64,000 nucleotides of DNA. It comes from Paracoccus denitrificans (GTDB lineage Bacteria > Pseudomonadota > Alphaproteobacteria > Rhodobacterales > Rhodobacteraceae). The stretch lies in assembly GCF_900100045.1 (NCBI RefSeq), contig NZ_FNEA01000013.1, positions 62,001 through 126,000 of the forward strand, given 5' to 3'. The notes under the pieces are model-generated. The model did no database searches, was not told where the DNA came from, and saw only the letters and a program-made list of their open reading frames with translations. Of this stretch, positions 25,327-34,650 are shown in pieces. The position numbers and the translations under genes are program-made. Position 1 is the first letter of the stretch; every line of letters starts with the position of its first letter.

Positions 25327-26226
25327 ATGACCAATACGCCGGATTTGCTACGACTGATCGCGACAGTCTTCATCGCGGTGACCTGCGTGGTCATCGGAGA
25401 TACGGCGGGCAAACTGCTGACCGGCGGCGGGGTGGATCCCTTTATCGTGGCATGGTCGCGGTTCCTCCTGGCCGCGCTGATGCTGCTTCCGTTCAGCGGA
25501 TTGACCCGGCAGGAACTGCCGGCCTTGCTGGACTGGCGCGTTCTGCTGAGGGCGGGATTCATCGTTTGCGGGATCTGCTGCATCCTGACGGCCCTGAAGA
25601 CGGAACCGATCGCCAATGTCTTCGGAGCCTTCTTCGTCGGCCCGGTCGTGTCCTATGTCCTGGCGATCCTGTTTCTGGGCGAGCGGCCATCGGCGCAGAG
25701 AAGTCTCCTGCTGGGACTTGGCTTCGCCGGCGTGATGCTTGTGGTGAAACCCGGTTTCGGCAGCTCCGCCGGCATGGCTTTCGCCCTGGCGGCGGGAACA
25801 TTCTACGGCGCCTATCTGGTCATGACCCGCACCCTGGCGGGAGCCTTCCGGCCGCGCTTCCTGCTGATCTCGCAACTGCTGATCGGAGCCGTGGTCCTGA
25901 CGCCCTTCGGCCTGCAATCCGATTTTCCCGTGCCGGACATGCTCCTGCTTGCGCTTCTTCTGGTCAGCGCCGTCGGCTCGGCCCTGGGCAACTTCCTGCT
26001 GGTGATGGCCAGCAGGAAGGCCGAGGCCAGTCTGATCGCGCCCCTGGTCTACAGCCAGCTGATTTCGGCCACGGCACTCGGGATTGTCGTCTTCGGCGAT
26101 TGGCCCGATCTCGTATCACTGGCGGGGCTGGTGCTGATCGCGATCTCGGGGCTGGGCTCGCTGCTGGTTCACCAGCGTGCGGGCAGGGGGCGCCTATCGA
26201 CCCCGCCTTACCCACGTACGCCGTGA
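25327..26226 (+). CDS. DMT-superfamily (EamA) transporter
   Basis: A 299-residue membrane protein with ten predicted helices in two EamA repeats. Repeat 1 covers residues about 8-140 and includes ALKTEPIANVFGAFFVGPVVSYVLAILFLGERPS; repeat 2 covers about 150-285 with APLVYSQLISATALGIVVFGDWPD. Proteins of this family export amino acids or metabolites. A LysR C-terminal fragment lies downstream on the same strand. The gene looks intact, unlike most of its neighbours. Confidence 0.87.
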   Translation: MTNTPDLLRLIATVFIAVTCVVIGDTAGKLLTGGGVDPFIVAWSRFLLAALMLLPFSGLTRQELPALLDWRVLLRAGFIVCGICCILTALKTEPIANVFGAFFVGPVVSYVLAILFLGERPSAQRSLLLGLGFAGVMLVVKPGFGSSAGMAFALAAGTFYGAYLVMTRTLAGAFRPRFLLISQLLIGAVVLTPFGLQSDFPVPDMLLLALLLVSAVGSALGNFLLVMASRKAEASLIAPLVYSQLISATALGIVVFGDWPDLVSLAGLVLIAISGLGSLLVHQRAGRGRLSTPPYPRTP

Positions 26227-26350
26227 TGTCGCTGGACGTCTGGAACCGTCGGCATGGAACCTCGGTAATCCTGCGACGGCGAAAGTAGACGCGGTCCCGC
26301 TGTCTTCCGCAGGCGCCTTTGCGCGATCAATCCGAAGCAGTCCTTGCCTG

Positions 26351-26819
26351 AATGAACCCTCCGGCGGCGATGCCCTGCTCGTAGGGGCGGCTGGCCGTGA
26401 TCCGTTTCGGGCTCTATGCTTCGGAGGACTATGTCCGGCGAAACGGCTACCCGGATGTGCCGGAGGATCTGCATCGGCACCAGGTCATAGGCTGGACCGA
26501 GGACCTGACCTATCTGGCCATGGCCAATTGGCTCGCGAGCCATTGTCCTGGGGTTCGCCCATCACTGCGCCTTACATCCTTTGCCGCCCAGGCCGAGGCA
26601 GTCCGACAAGGCGCCGGCTGGGCGGTGCTGCCCGACTTCATCGCCGTCCCTGCCGGCTTTGCGCCGGGAATGCCCGATTTGTTCCGCTCGGAGTCCGAAC
26701 TCTGGCTGCTGACCCATGCACAGTCTCGGGCGCTCCAGCGCGTAAATCTGGTGCGAGATCGTGTCATCGTCGCGATAAGGGAGGAATTGAACCAGCTACA
26801 ACCGCAACACTCGGCGTGA
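26351..26819 (+). pseudogene. LysR-family regulator, C-terminal relic
   Basis: The frame from about 26397 gives RLAVIRFGLYASEDYVRRNG, GAGWAVLPDFIAVP and ends in a hydrophilic tail, matching the second half of a LysR co-inducer domain. The preceding residues (NEPSGGDALLV) lie in another frame, so a frameshift sits near 26384. The DNA-binding half is absent. It is probably not the missing part of the LysR gene at 18.2 kb, because the two sit in unrelated contexts, though this cannot be excluded. Confidence 0.7.
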
Positions 26820-26992
26820 GCCCGATCCGTGGCGCGGATACGCTGTCCCTGCTTTCACGATACCGTATTTCGCGACATTGCGGATCTGGTCGATCGGGGG
26901 ATGGTTGAGAAAGAGGATGTAAGTAGCCGCAGCACCAGCTGCAGAGTGGTTGAGCGGACAGCGACCCCATGACCGAGCATGGCCTCAGCGCA

Positions 26993-27465
26993 TTTTTGAG
27001 AGGCTCCGCCACTGGGGGACGGTGCTGCATCGTGCTGATCAGGTCCGCAAACTGGCTGAGAAGCTGGCGGCCCGCGGGGAGCGGCTGCATTTCTGCTATG
27101 AGGCGGGTCCCTGCGGCTATGGCCTCTATCGTCAGCTCGTCGAGCTGGGGCACGATTGCATCGTGGTGGCGCCGTCCCTGATCTCGATGAAGGCGGGTGA
27201 ACGGGTGAAGACCGATCGCCGCGATGCCGTGATGCTGGCCAAGCTCCACCGGGCCGATGAGTTGGCGGCGGTCTGGGTGCCGGATGCCGCGCATGAGGCG
27301 ATGCGCGATCTGGTGCGGGCACGTTCGACGGCGATGCAGGTAGCGGGCAAGGCGCGCCAGCACCTTCAGGGCTTCCTGTTGCGACACGGCCGGATCTATC
27401 CCGGCAAGAAGGGCTGGACGGGTGCGTATCGGCGCTGGCTGGCGATGGTGCGCTTCTCCGCACCA
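26993..27465 (+). pseudogene. IS110-family transposase fragment
   Basis: About 155 residues of an IS110/IS1111 transposase: LRHWGTVLHRADQVRKLAEKL, CYEAGPCGYGLYRQLVELGHDC and the DEDD-domain core SLISMKAGERVKTDRRDAVMLAKLHRADELAAVWVP. The first catalytic region (usually xGIDVSK) and the whole C-terminal half are missing. It is cut off just before the convergent aconitase gene. Confidence 0.82.
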
Positions 27466-27483
27466 CCGGATCCCTTCGTTGGA

Positions 27484-30048
27484 TCAGTTAGCCGCCTCGG
27501 CCCGAGCCGCGCGGTCGAGGATCAGCGGCATCAAACCGTCCTTGGCCAGCGTCTCGACCTCAATGCTGGTCTCGATGGCGGCGGTGGCGTCGAATTCCTC
27601 GACCGTGCCCGAGGCACGATGGATCGCCACCGCGACAGGCGCGCGCGGTTGCAGCCGCGACGGATCGAGCGTGATCCCGATCCGGTCCGAGACCGTCAGC
27701 GCCAGGGACTGCGGCGATATTCCCGCGGGTAGGCGCAGCGGCAGGATGCCCATGCCGATCAGGTTCGAGCGGTGGATGCGCTCGAAGCTTGTCGCCAGCA
27801 CCGCCCGCGTGCCCAGAAGCGCCGCCCCCTTGGCCGCCCAGTCGCGCGACGAGCCCATGCCGTAACGCTTGCCCGCGACGATGACGACCGGGGTGGAGCT
27901 CTCGCGGTAATGCTCGGCCGCGCGCCAGAGCGGCAGGATCCGCCCGTCGGGCAGGATGGTGCTGCCGGGCGGGATGTCCTCGGCCAGCAGGTTGCGCACC
28001 GATTTGTTGGTGAAGAGCCCGCGCAGCATCGCCTGCCAATTGCCGCGCCGCGAGGAGAAGACGTTGAGGTCGTCGGGCCTTTCGCTGCGCTCGATCAGGT
28101 AGCGGCCGGCCTCGCTGTCGGCCGGGATGGCGCCGGCGGGCGAGATGTGGTCGGTGGTGATGTCGTCGCCCAGCACCAGGATCGGCGCTGCCACGATCTG
28201 TCGCGGCCGCGTGCCGGCGAAACCCGCGAAGGGCGGCCGGCGGATATAGGTCGAGGCCGGATCCCAGGGAAACAGCGGCGCGTCCGGGGCGTCGAGGTCG
28301 CGCCAGAGCCCGCTCGCCTCGGCCTGGTCATAGGCGGCGGCATAGTCGTCGGCATCCTGCGCACGGGCCAGAGCCGCGTCGATCTCGGCCCCCGAGGGCC
28401 AGAGATCGGCCAGCCCCACGCCCGGCGCGATCTCGTCGTGCAGGATGTCGCGTTCGATGTCTCCGGCCAGGGCGAAGGCGACGACCAGCGGCGGCGAGGC
28501 TAGAAAGCCTGCCTCCAGCTGCGGATGCACCCGGCCGGGAAAGTTGCGATTGCCCGACAGGACCGCGACCTGCAGCCGTCCCGCGGCCTGCGCCTCGACG
28601 GCCGTATCGGGTAGCGGACCGGAATTGCCGATGCAGGTGGTGCAGCCATAGCCGACGATGCCGAAACCGACGGCCTCCAGATCCTCCAGCAGGCCCGCGC
28701 GCTCCAGATAGCGTTGCGCGGTGGGCGATCCCGGCGCCAGCGAGGTCTTGACATGGGCGGGCGGGCGCAGCCCCAGGCCGCGGGCCTTGCGCGCGACCAG
28801 GCCCGCGGCGACCAGCAGGCGCGGGTCGCTGGTATTGGTGCAACTGGTGATGGCGGCGATGGCGACGGCGCCGTCCGGGGCCTGGCCCGGCGGGGCGGGG
28901 AGGGGCGCATGGCCGCGCATCGCCGCCGTGGCCTGGGCGGTGGCCGAGGCCGGGATGCGGTCCTGCGGCCGGCGCGGACCGGCGACGCTGACCTCGACCG
29001 CGCCCAGGTCCAACGCGACCACTTCGGTAAAGACCGGGCTCTGGCTTGGATCGAACCACAGGCTCTGGCGGCGGCAGTATTCCTCGACCAGCGCGCAATG
29101 TGCGGGCGTGCGGCCGGTCTGGTGCAGATAGGCGATGGTCGCCTGATCGACCGGGAAGAAGCCGGAATTGCCGCCGAATTCCGGCGTCATGTTGGCGACG
29201 ACCGCGCGATCCCCGGCCGAGAGCGCCGAGACGCCGGGTCCGAAGAACTCGACGAAACGGTCGGCCAGGTCGATGCGGCGCAGGGTTTCGGTCACGGTCA
29301 GGGCCAGGTCGGTCGCGGTCACGCCCTCGCGCAGCCGCCCGGTCAGGCGCACGCCCACCACTTCGGGCACGCGCAGCATCACCGGCATGCCGAACATCAC
29401 GCTTTCCGCCTCGATTCCGCCGACGCCCCAGGCCAGCACGCCGATGCCGTTGATCATCGGCGTATGGCTGTCGGTGCCGATCAGCGTGTCGGGCATGATC
29501 CAGCCGTCGCGTTCCGTCACCACCGTCGCCAGCCGTTCCAGGTTCAGCGTGTGCATGATGCCGGTTCCCGGCGGGTGGACGCGGAAATTCGACAGACTGT
29601 TCGTGGCCCATTTCATGAAGCGGTAACGCTCGGCATTGCGGCGGTATTCGTTCTGGATGTTGCGGGCCATGGCGCCGGGCGCGGCATAGGCGTCCACCGC
29701 CAGCGAATGATCGGTCGAGACATCGACCGGCAGCACCGGGTTCAGAAGCTGCGGGTCATGCCCGGCCTCGGCCAGGGCCGAGCGCATGGCGGCGATATCG
29801 ACCAGCGCCGGGCCGCATGTGGTGTCGTGCATCAGCACGCGGCCGGGCAGGAAGGGGATCTCGGCCTCCGAGCGGCCGGTTTCCAGCCAGGCGAGGATCG
29901 CGGCACGGGCGGCCTGCGGGTCGGGCGCATTGCGCAGCACGTTTTCCAGCAGCAGGCGATGGATATGCGGCAGGCGGATCAGGTCGGCACCCGCGGCGGC
30001 GGGCAGGTCGATGATCTTCTGGCCCCGAATCGTGCTGGCGAACGGCAT
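27484..30048 (-). CDS. acnA: Aconitate hydratase family protein (AcnA type)
   Basis: An 854-residue aconitase. The [4Fe-4S] ligands are present (ITSCTNTSDP and GYGCTTCIGNSGPL), with the substrate-site segments DTTCGPALVDIAA and VSTDHSLAVD and the swivelling domain 4 (GKRYGMGSSRDWAAKGAALLGTRAVLATSFERIHRSNLIGMGILPL). It is slightly shorter than housekeeping AcnA (about 890). It would isomerise citrate or a related tricarboxylate in the cytoplasm. The gene stands last after TctABC and GntR on the same strand and has its own operator-like site upstream, so it is probably a pathway-dedicated aconitase for the acid imported by TctABC, not the TCA enzyme. Confidence 0.88.
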   Translation of the reverse strand: MPFASTIRGQKIIDLPAAAGADLIRLPHIHRLLLENVLRNAPDPQAARAAILAWLETGRSEAEIPFLPGRVLMHDTTCGPALVDIAAMRSALAEAGHDPQLLNPVLPVDVSTDHSLAVDAYAAPGAMARNIQNEYRRNAERYRFMKWATNSLSNFRVHPPGTGIMHTLNLERLATVVTERDGWIMPDTLIGTDSHTPMINGIGVLAWGVGGIEAESVMFGMPVMLRVPEVVGVRLTGRLREGVTATDLALTVTETLRRIDLADRFVEFFGPGVSALSAGDRAVVANMTPEFGGNSGFFPVDQATIAYLHQTGRTPAHCALVEEYCRRQSLWFDPSQSPVFTEVVALDLGAVEVSVAGPRRPQDRIPASATAQATAAMRGHAPLPAPPGQAPDGAVAIAAITSCTNTSDPRLLVAAGLVARKARGLGLRPPAHVKTSLAPGSPTAQRYLERAGLLEDLEAVGFGIVGYGCTTCIGNSGPLPDTAVEAQAAGRLQVAVLSGNRNFPGRVHPQLEAGFLASPPLVVAFALAGDIERDILHDEIAPGVGLADLWPSGAEIDAALARAQDADDYAAAYDQAEASGLWRDLDAPDAPLFPWDPASTYIRRPPFAGFAGTRPRQIVAAPILVLGDDITTDHISPAGAIPADSEAGRYLIERSERPDDLNVFSSRRGNWQAMLRGLFTNKSVRNLLAEDIPPGSTILPDGRILPLWRAAEHYRESSTPVVIVAGKRYGMGSSRDWAAKGAALLGTRAVLATSFERIHRSNLIGMGILPLRLPAGISPQSLALTVSDRIGITLDPSRLQPRAPVAVAIHRASGTVEEFDATAAIETSIEVETLAKDGLMPLILDRAARAEAAN

Positions 30049-30089
30049 GCGCTTCCTCCCTGCTGATGAGAGAGGGATAGCATTATCTA

Positions 30090-30106
30090 ATTATGAAATG
30101 CAATTA
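30090..30106. promoter_or_regulatory. Putative GntR operator upstream of aconitase
   Basis: ATTATGAAATGCAATTA, 42 bp before the aconitase ATG, matches ATTATAAAATGCAATAA upstream of tctC at 15 of 17 positions. AT-rich DNA is otherwise rare here, so the repeat of this sequence at the two promoters of the locus is suggestive. It overlaps the stop codon of gntR. Confidence 0.65.
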
Positions 30107-30976
30107 CTCAAACAACGCCGCCTTGATGTTCCCGGCCTCGCGGATATGGCTGTAAAGGAAGGTCGCGGCGGCCTGCATGTCGCGCTGTTCGATCAGGTCG
30201 AGGATCTGCAGATGCTCGCGGCATTGCTGCGGCAGGCGCGAGCGGTCGTGGGTGATCGAATATTCCATCAGCCGGCGCACCCGGTTCACCCGCCGCACCG
30301 CGTCCAGGAAGAATTCGTTGCTGGCGCAGGTCATCAGCATCTCGTGGAACTCGATATTGGTGCCGAACACCTTTTGCCGGCTTTCGCTTTCATAGCTCGC
30401 CAGCAGTTCCTGCTGGTGGCGGCGGGCATCGGCAAAGGCCGCTTGGTCGATGCGGAAGCTCGGCAGCAGCAGCGCCTGCATCTCGATGGCGGCGCGGAAC
30501 TGGTAGGCCTCGGAATAGGCCTTGCGCGAGGTCAGGATCTCGCGGAATTCCCAGCCGTTGCCGGGCAGTCGCTCGATCCAGCCCTCGTCGGCGATCTGGT
30601 GCAACACGCGCAGCAGCCGCCCGCGCGCCACGCCGTAAAGCCGCATCAGCTCGTTCTCGCTGAGCCGGTCGGGCAGCCGGCGGGCCAGGCAATCGGCGGC
30701 GATGCGGTCGTAAAGCGCGTCATCGGCGGCCGCATCCGTGTCCATCTCGGGGATTTCATCGGCATTGCAGGCCAGGAAATAGCCGCGGTTCGGCTCGGAC
30801 TGGACGATGCCCATCTGCTCCAGCTTCTTCAGCGCGCTGACGATGGGCTGGCGCGAGACCTTGAAGCTGTCGGCCAGAAGCTGGGCCGGCAGGTGCTGGC
30901 CGGCCTGCATGTTCTGCGCCCGCGCGTGATCGACGATCCGGGCGATGATCTGGGGGGACAGGCTGACGCGCGCCAT
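30104..30976 (-). CDS. GntR-family regulator, FCD type, with a second winged helix
   Basis: A 290-residue regulator. The first helix-turn-helix (LPAQLLADSFKVSRQPIVSALKKLEQMGIVQSEPNRGYFL) covers about residues 30-70. Residues about 90-150 look like another winged helix (RLSENELMRLYGVARGRLLRVLHQIADEGWIERLPGNGWEF), and an FCD-like helical ligand domain follows (FRAAIEMQALLLPSF, FHEMLMTCASNEFFLDAVRRV, QCREHLQILDLIEQRD). FCD proteins sense organic acids. Placed between tctA and acnA, it likely controls both through the paired operator-like sites at 30.09 and 34.12 kb. Confidence 0.87.
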   Translation of the reverse strand: MARVSLSPQIIARIVDHARAQNMQAGQHLPAQLLADSFKVSRQPIVSALKKLEQMGIVQSEPNRGYFLACNADEIPEMDTDAAADDALYDRIAADCLARRLPDRLSENELMRLYGVARGRLLRVLHQIADEGWIERLPGNGWEFREILTSRKAYSEAYQFRAAIEMQALLLPSFRIDQAAFADARRHQQELLASYESESRQKVFGTNIEFHEMLMTCASNEFFLDAVRRVNRVRRLMEYSITHDRSRLPQQCREHLQILDLIEQRDMQAAATFLYSHIREAGNIKAALFE

Positions 30977-31029
30977 GGGCTCTCCTTCGGATTGCCCGCA
31001 ATATCAGGGGCGGGATACCGTCATGCAAG

Positions 31030-31053
31030 AGGCGCGGCCCTGCGGCCGCGCCT
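31030..31053. terminator. Hairpin between tctA and gntR
   Basis: A 10-bp GC-rich stem (AGGCGCGGCC and its complement) with a 4-base loop lies between the tctA stop and the gntR start. It has no strong T-run. It may separate tctCBA transcripts from gntR-acnA. Confidence 0.5.
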
Positions 31054-31062
31054 TGTCTGCGA

Positions 31063-32562
<1,500 letters not shown>

Positions 32563-32572
32563 GGCGCCCCTC

Positions 32573-33043
32573 TCAGAACAGCCGCTCGAACGGGCCCATG
32601 GGCAGGGCCAGCGTCAGCAGCTTGTTGAACAGCAGGAAGATGACCGTCGCCAGCACGAAACCCAGCGCCAGATCGGCCGGAAACGCCTTGCGGCCAAAGG
32701 CCCGGGCCGTGAAGGCGAAGAGCAGGGTGGAGCCCAGGATGAAGCCGGCCCCGAACCATAGCGCTGCGACCAGGCTGCCAAGGCCGAGCGCGACCCAGCC
32801 CACCGCTTTCCAGTCGCTGGGGCTGGCGTCGCCCTGCCAGCGAAAGGCGGCAAGGATGTGGCCGGCGCCCATGAGTGCAAGGAAGGCCGCGACGAAATAG
32901 GAGGCGGCATCGGCCCCCATGCCATAGCCAGCACGGATCTGCATGGTACTGGCGTCGCGCCAGGTGACGAAGGCCAGCGCAAGAAGCGCTGCGCCGATGA
33001 CGAGCGTGGGCCTGTGCAGGCTGCTGGCGGTCGGTGTGGACAA
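32573..33043 (-). CDS. tctB: Tripartite tricarboxylate transporter, small permease TctB
   Basis: A protein of about 156 residues with four hydrophobic segments ([84 protein letters not shown]), as in TctB/DUF1468. I prefer the TTG start at 33043 because GGGAGG is 7 bases upstream of it, while the ATG at 33058 has no ribosome site. It is the middle gene of tctCBA. Confidence 0.85.
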   Translation of the reverse strand: MSTPTASSLHRPTLVIGAALLALAFVTWRDASTMQIRAGYGMGADAASYFVAAFLALMGAGHILAAFRWQGDASPSDWKAVGWVALGLGSLVAALWFGAGFILGSTLLFAFTARAFGRKAFPADLALGFVLATVIFLLFNKLLTLALPMGPFERLF

Positions 33044-33070
33044 GACGTTGCCTCCCATCGTCAGGGGCAC

Positions 33071-33087
33071 GGGGGCGCAGGGCCCCC
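33071..33087. terminator. Intercistronic hairpin between tctC and tctB
   Basis: GGGGGC-GCAGG-GCCCCC is a 6-bp G:C stem with no T-run. In this position it more likely stabilises the tctC message or attenuates the permease genes than fully terminates. Confidence 0.45.
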
Positions 33088-33094
33088 GCTGCGG

Positions 33095-34066
33095 TCAGTC
33101 GGCGAGGCCGATGGAATTGAGGATCGAATGGACGCGCCCGGTCTCGGACGTCAGGAAACCGGCGAATTCGGCCGAGGGGGCGTAATAGTCCGACCATCCG
33201 CGCGCCTTGATGAGTTCCTGCCACTCGGGCGACTGCACGGTCTTGCCGACAGCTTTTTCCAGCACGGCCTTGTCCTCGGCGCTGATGTCGGGGCCGGCGA
33301 AGATGCCGCGCCAGTTCACCAGCTCGATGTCGATGCCCTGCGCTTTCAGCGGCTGGGCGGCGATGCCCTCGATGGGCTCGGGATAAGAGATTGCCAGCGC
33401 CCGCAGGTCGCCGGATTCGATCTGCCCCTGCCATTCGCCATATCCCGAGACCCCGGCCGTCACCTGTCCGCCCAGCATGGCGGCCAGCGATTCGCCGCCG
33501 CCGGAATAGGCGATGTAGTTCACCTTGGCAGGGTCGATGCCGGCCGCCTGGGTCACAAGTGCTGCCAGGATGTGATCCGCGCCCCCGGCCGAGCCGCCGG
33601 CCCAGATCGTGCGCTCGACATCTTGCCTGATGCCCTCCATCAGGTCCGCCATGGTCTGATAGGGGGACGACGCCGGCACGACGATGACCAGCGGATCGCC
33701 GGTCAGCCGGGCGATGGGCGTGACCTTGGTAAGGTCATGGGGCGCCTTGTTGGTGATGATTGCGCCGACCATGGTGATGCCGCCGACCAGCATCTGATCC
33801 GGGCTGCCCTTGGCGCCCTGGACGAATTGCGCCAGCCCCACCGTGCCGCCCGCACCGGGGACGTTGACGACCTGCACGCTGCGCGCTTTGCCGGTTGCCA
33901 TCATCACTTCTTGCAGCGACCGCGCGGCCGCGTCCCAGCCGCCGCCGGCACCGGCCGGGGCGGTGATCGTCAGTTCAAGATCCTGCGCTTGCACCGACGT
34001 TGCGGGCAGAACGGCAGCAGCGGCCATCATCCAGGCTGCCGCCAGCCCGGAGTGAAGATATGTCAT
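33095..34066 (-). CDS. tctC: Tripartite tricarboxylate transporter, binding protein TctC
   Basis: A 323-residue Bug-family periplasmic binding protein with a signal peptide ending ATSVQAQD. Family marks include LTITAPAGAGGGWDAAARSLQEVM, VVNVPGAGGTVGLAQFV, and WAGGSAGGADHILAALV with YSGGGESLAAMLGGQVTAGVSG. It captures a tricarboxylate or related anion and is first in the operon, with an operator-like site 55 bp upstream. The neighbouring aconitase and citrate-synthase-like relic support a citrate-like substrate. Confidence 0.9.
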   Translation of the reverse strand: MTYLHSGLAAAWMMAAAAVLPATSVQAQDLELTITAPAGAGGGWDAAARSLQEVMMATGKARSVQVVNVPGAGGTVGLAQFVQGAKGSPDQMLVGGITMVGAIITNKAPHDLTKVTPIARLTGDPLVIVVPASSPYQTMADLMEGIRQDVERTIWAGGSAGGADHILAALVTQAAGIDPAKVNYIAYSGGGESLAAMLGGQVTAGVSGYGEWQGQIESGDLRALAISYPEPIEGIAAQPLKAQGIDIELVNWRGIFAGPDISAEDKAVLEKAVGKTVQSPEWQELIKARGWSDYYAPSAEFAGFLTSETGRVHSILNSIGLAD

Positions 34067-34120
34067 GGTTTCCTCCCTTGAGTCGCCGTAACCGGCTCGA
34101 CTCCATTAATGCATGATGAG

Positions 34121-34137
34121 ATTATAAAATGCAATAA
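34121..34137. promoter_or_regulatory. Putative GntR operator upstream of tctC
   Basis: ATTATAAAATGCAATAA lies between the tctC start and the divergent citrate-synthase-like relic, and matches the site before acnA. A further ATGCAAAT just beyond it may be part of the same binding region. Confidence 0.65.
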
Positions 34138-34650
34138 TGCAAATCGGGAGCGGTAAGAAGGGCTCTACCGGTCCGGCATCACCAGCCGGGCAGCCACTGG
34201 GGTATCCCGCGCGAAGAGCGTTCCTCGCGCTGGACCATGGCCGATATCTGCTGTCTCGCCATGACCGGCAAGAAGCCTGACCCGACCGAGGCGCTTTATG
34301 TTCAGATCCTGATCGGCCTGCTGATCTCAAACGGGCCAGGGTCGATCACGGCGCAGGGTGCCAAGGGCGCGGTTTCGGCGGATGGGCCGCAGACGCCGGA
34401 CCGGGTCCAGATCAACAAGGCCATGGTCGGTTTTCTGACCCATTCCGGCTACAGCCACGGCGGCAACGGATTCGAGGGCATGGCCTTCCTGCTGGATCAG
34501 TTCCGCGACAAGGGGCTGAAGGATCCGACCGATCCGAACCACGGGCTGGACCTGACCGCGATGGCACGCGACTTCGCCTTGGCCTACAAGCGCGACAAGG
34601 CGACGGCCAAGGAGCTGGGGACCGAGGTTCGCGCCTTGCCGGGGGTGTGA
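34137..34650 (+). pseudogene. Citrate-synthase-like enzyme, collapsed by internal deletion
   Basis: The C-terminal frame (from about 34190) reads EERSSRWTMADICCLAMTGKKPDP, LISNGPGSITAQGAKGAVSADG, FLTHSGYSHGGNGFEGMAFLLDQF and ends LGTEVRALPGV. This is the C-terminal half of the short citrate-synthase-like family that accompanies tricarboxylate transporters. At 34137 another frame reads MQIGSGKKGSTG, which looks like the true N-terminus of that family. The middle (over 100 codons) is deleted, and the 3' end is cut at about 34650, where phage tail DNA starts. The active-site region is lost, so it is inactive. Confidence 0.72.

Noticed and set aside
18194-26819. LysR N-terminus (18.2 kb) and LysR C-terminus (26.4 kb) as two ends of one split gene
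   Set aside because: They are 8 kb apart with several intact genes between, differ in composition and have unrelated neighbours. No sequence overlap is available to test it.
28328-30066. Long frames on both strands over aconitase
   Set aside because: The aconitase frame carries all iron-sulfur and active-site motifs; the others are GC-driven shadows.
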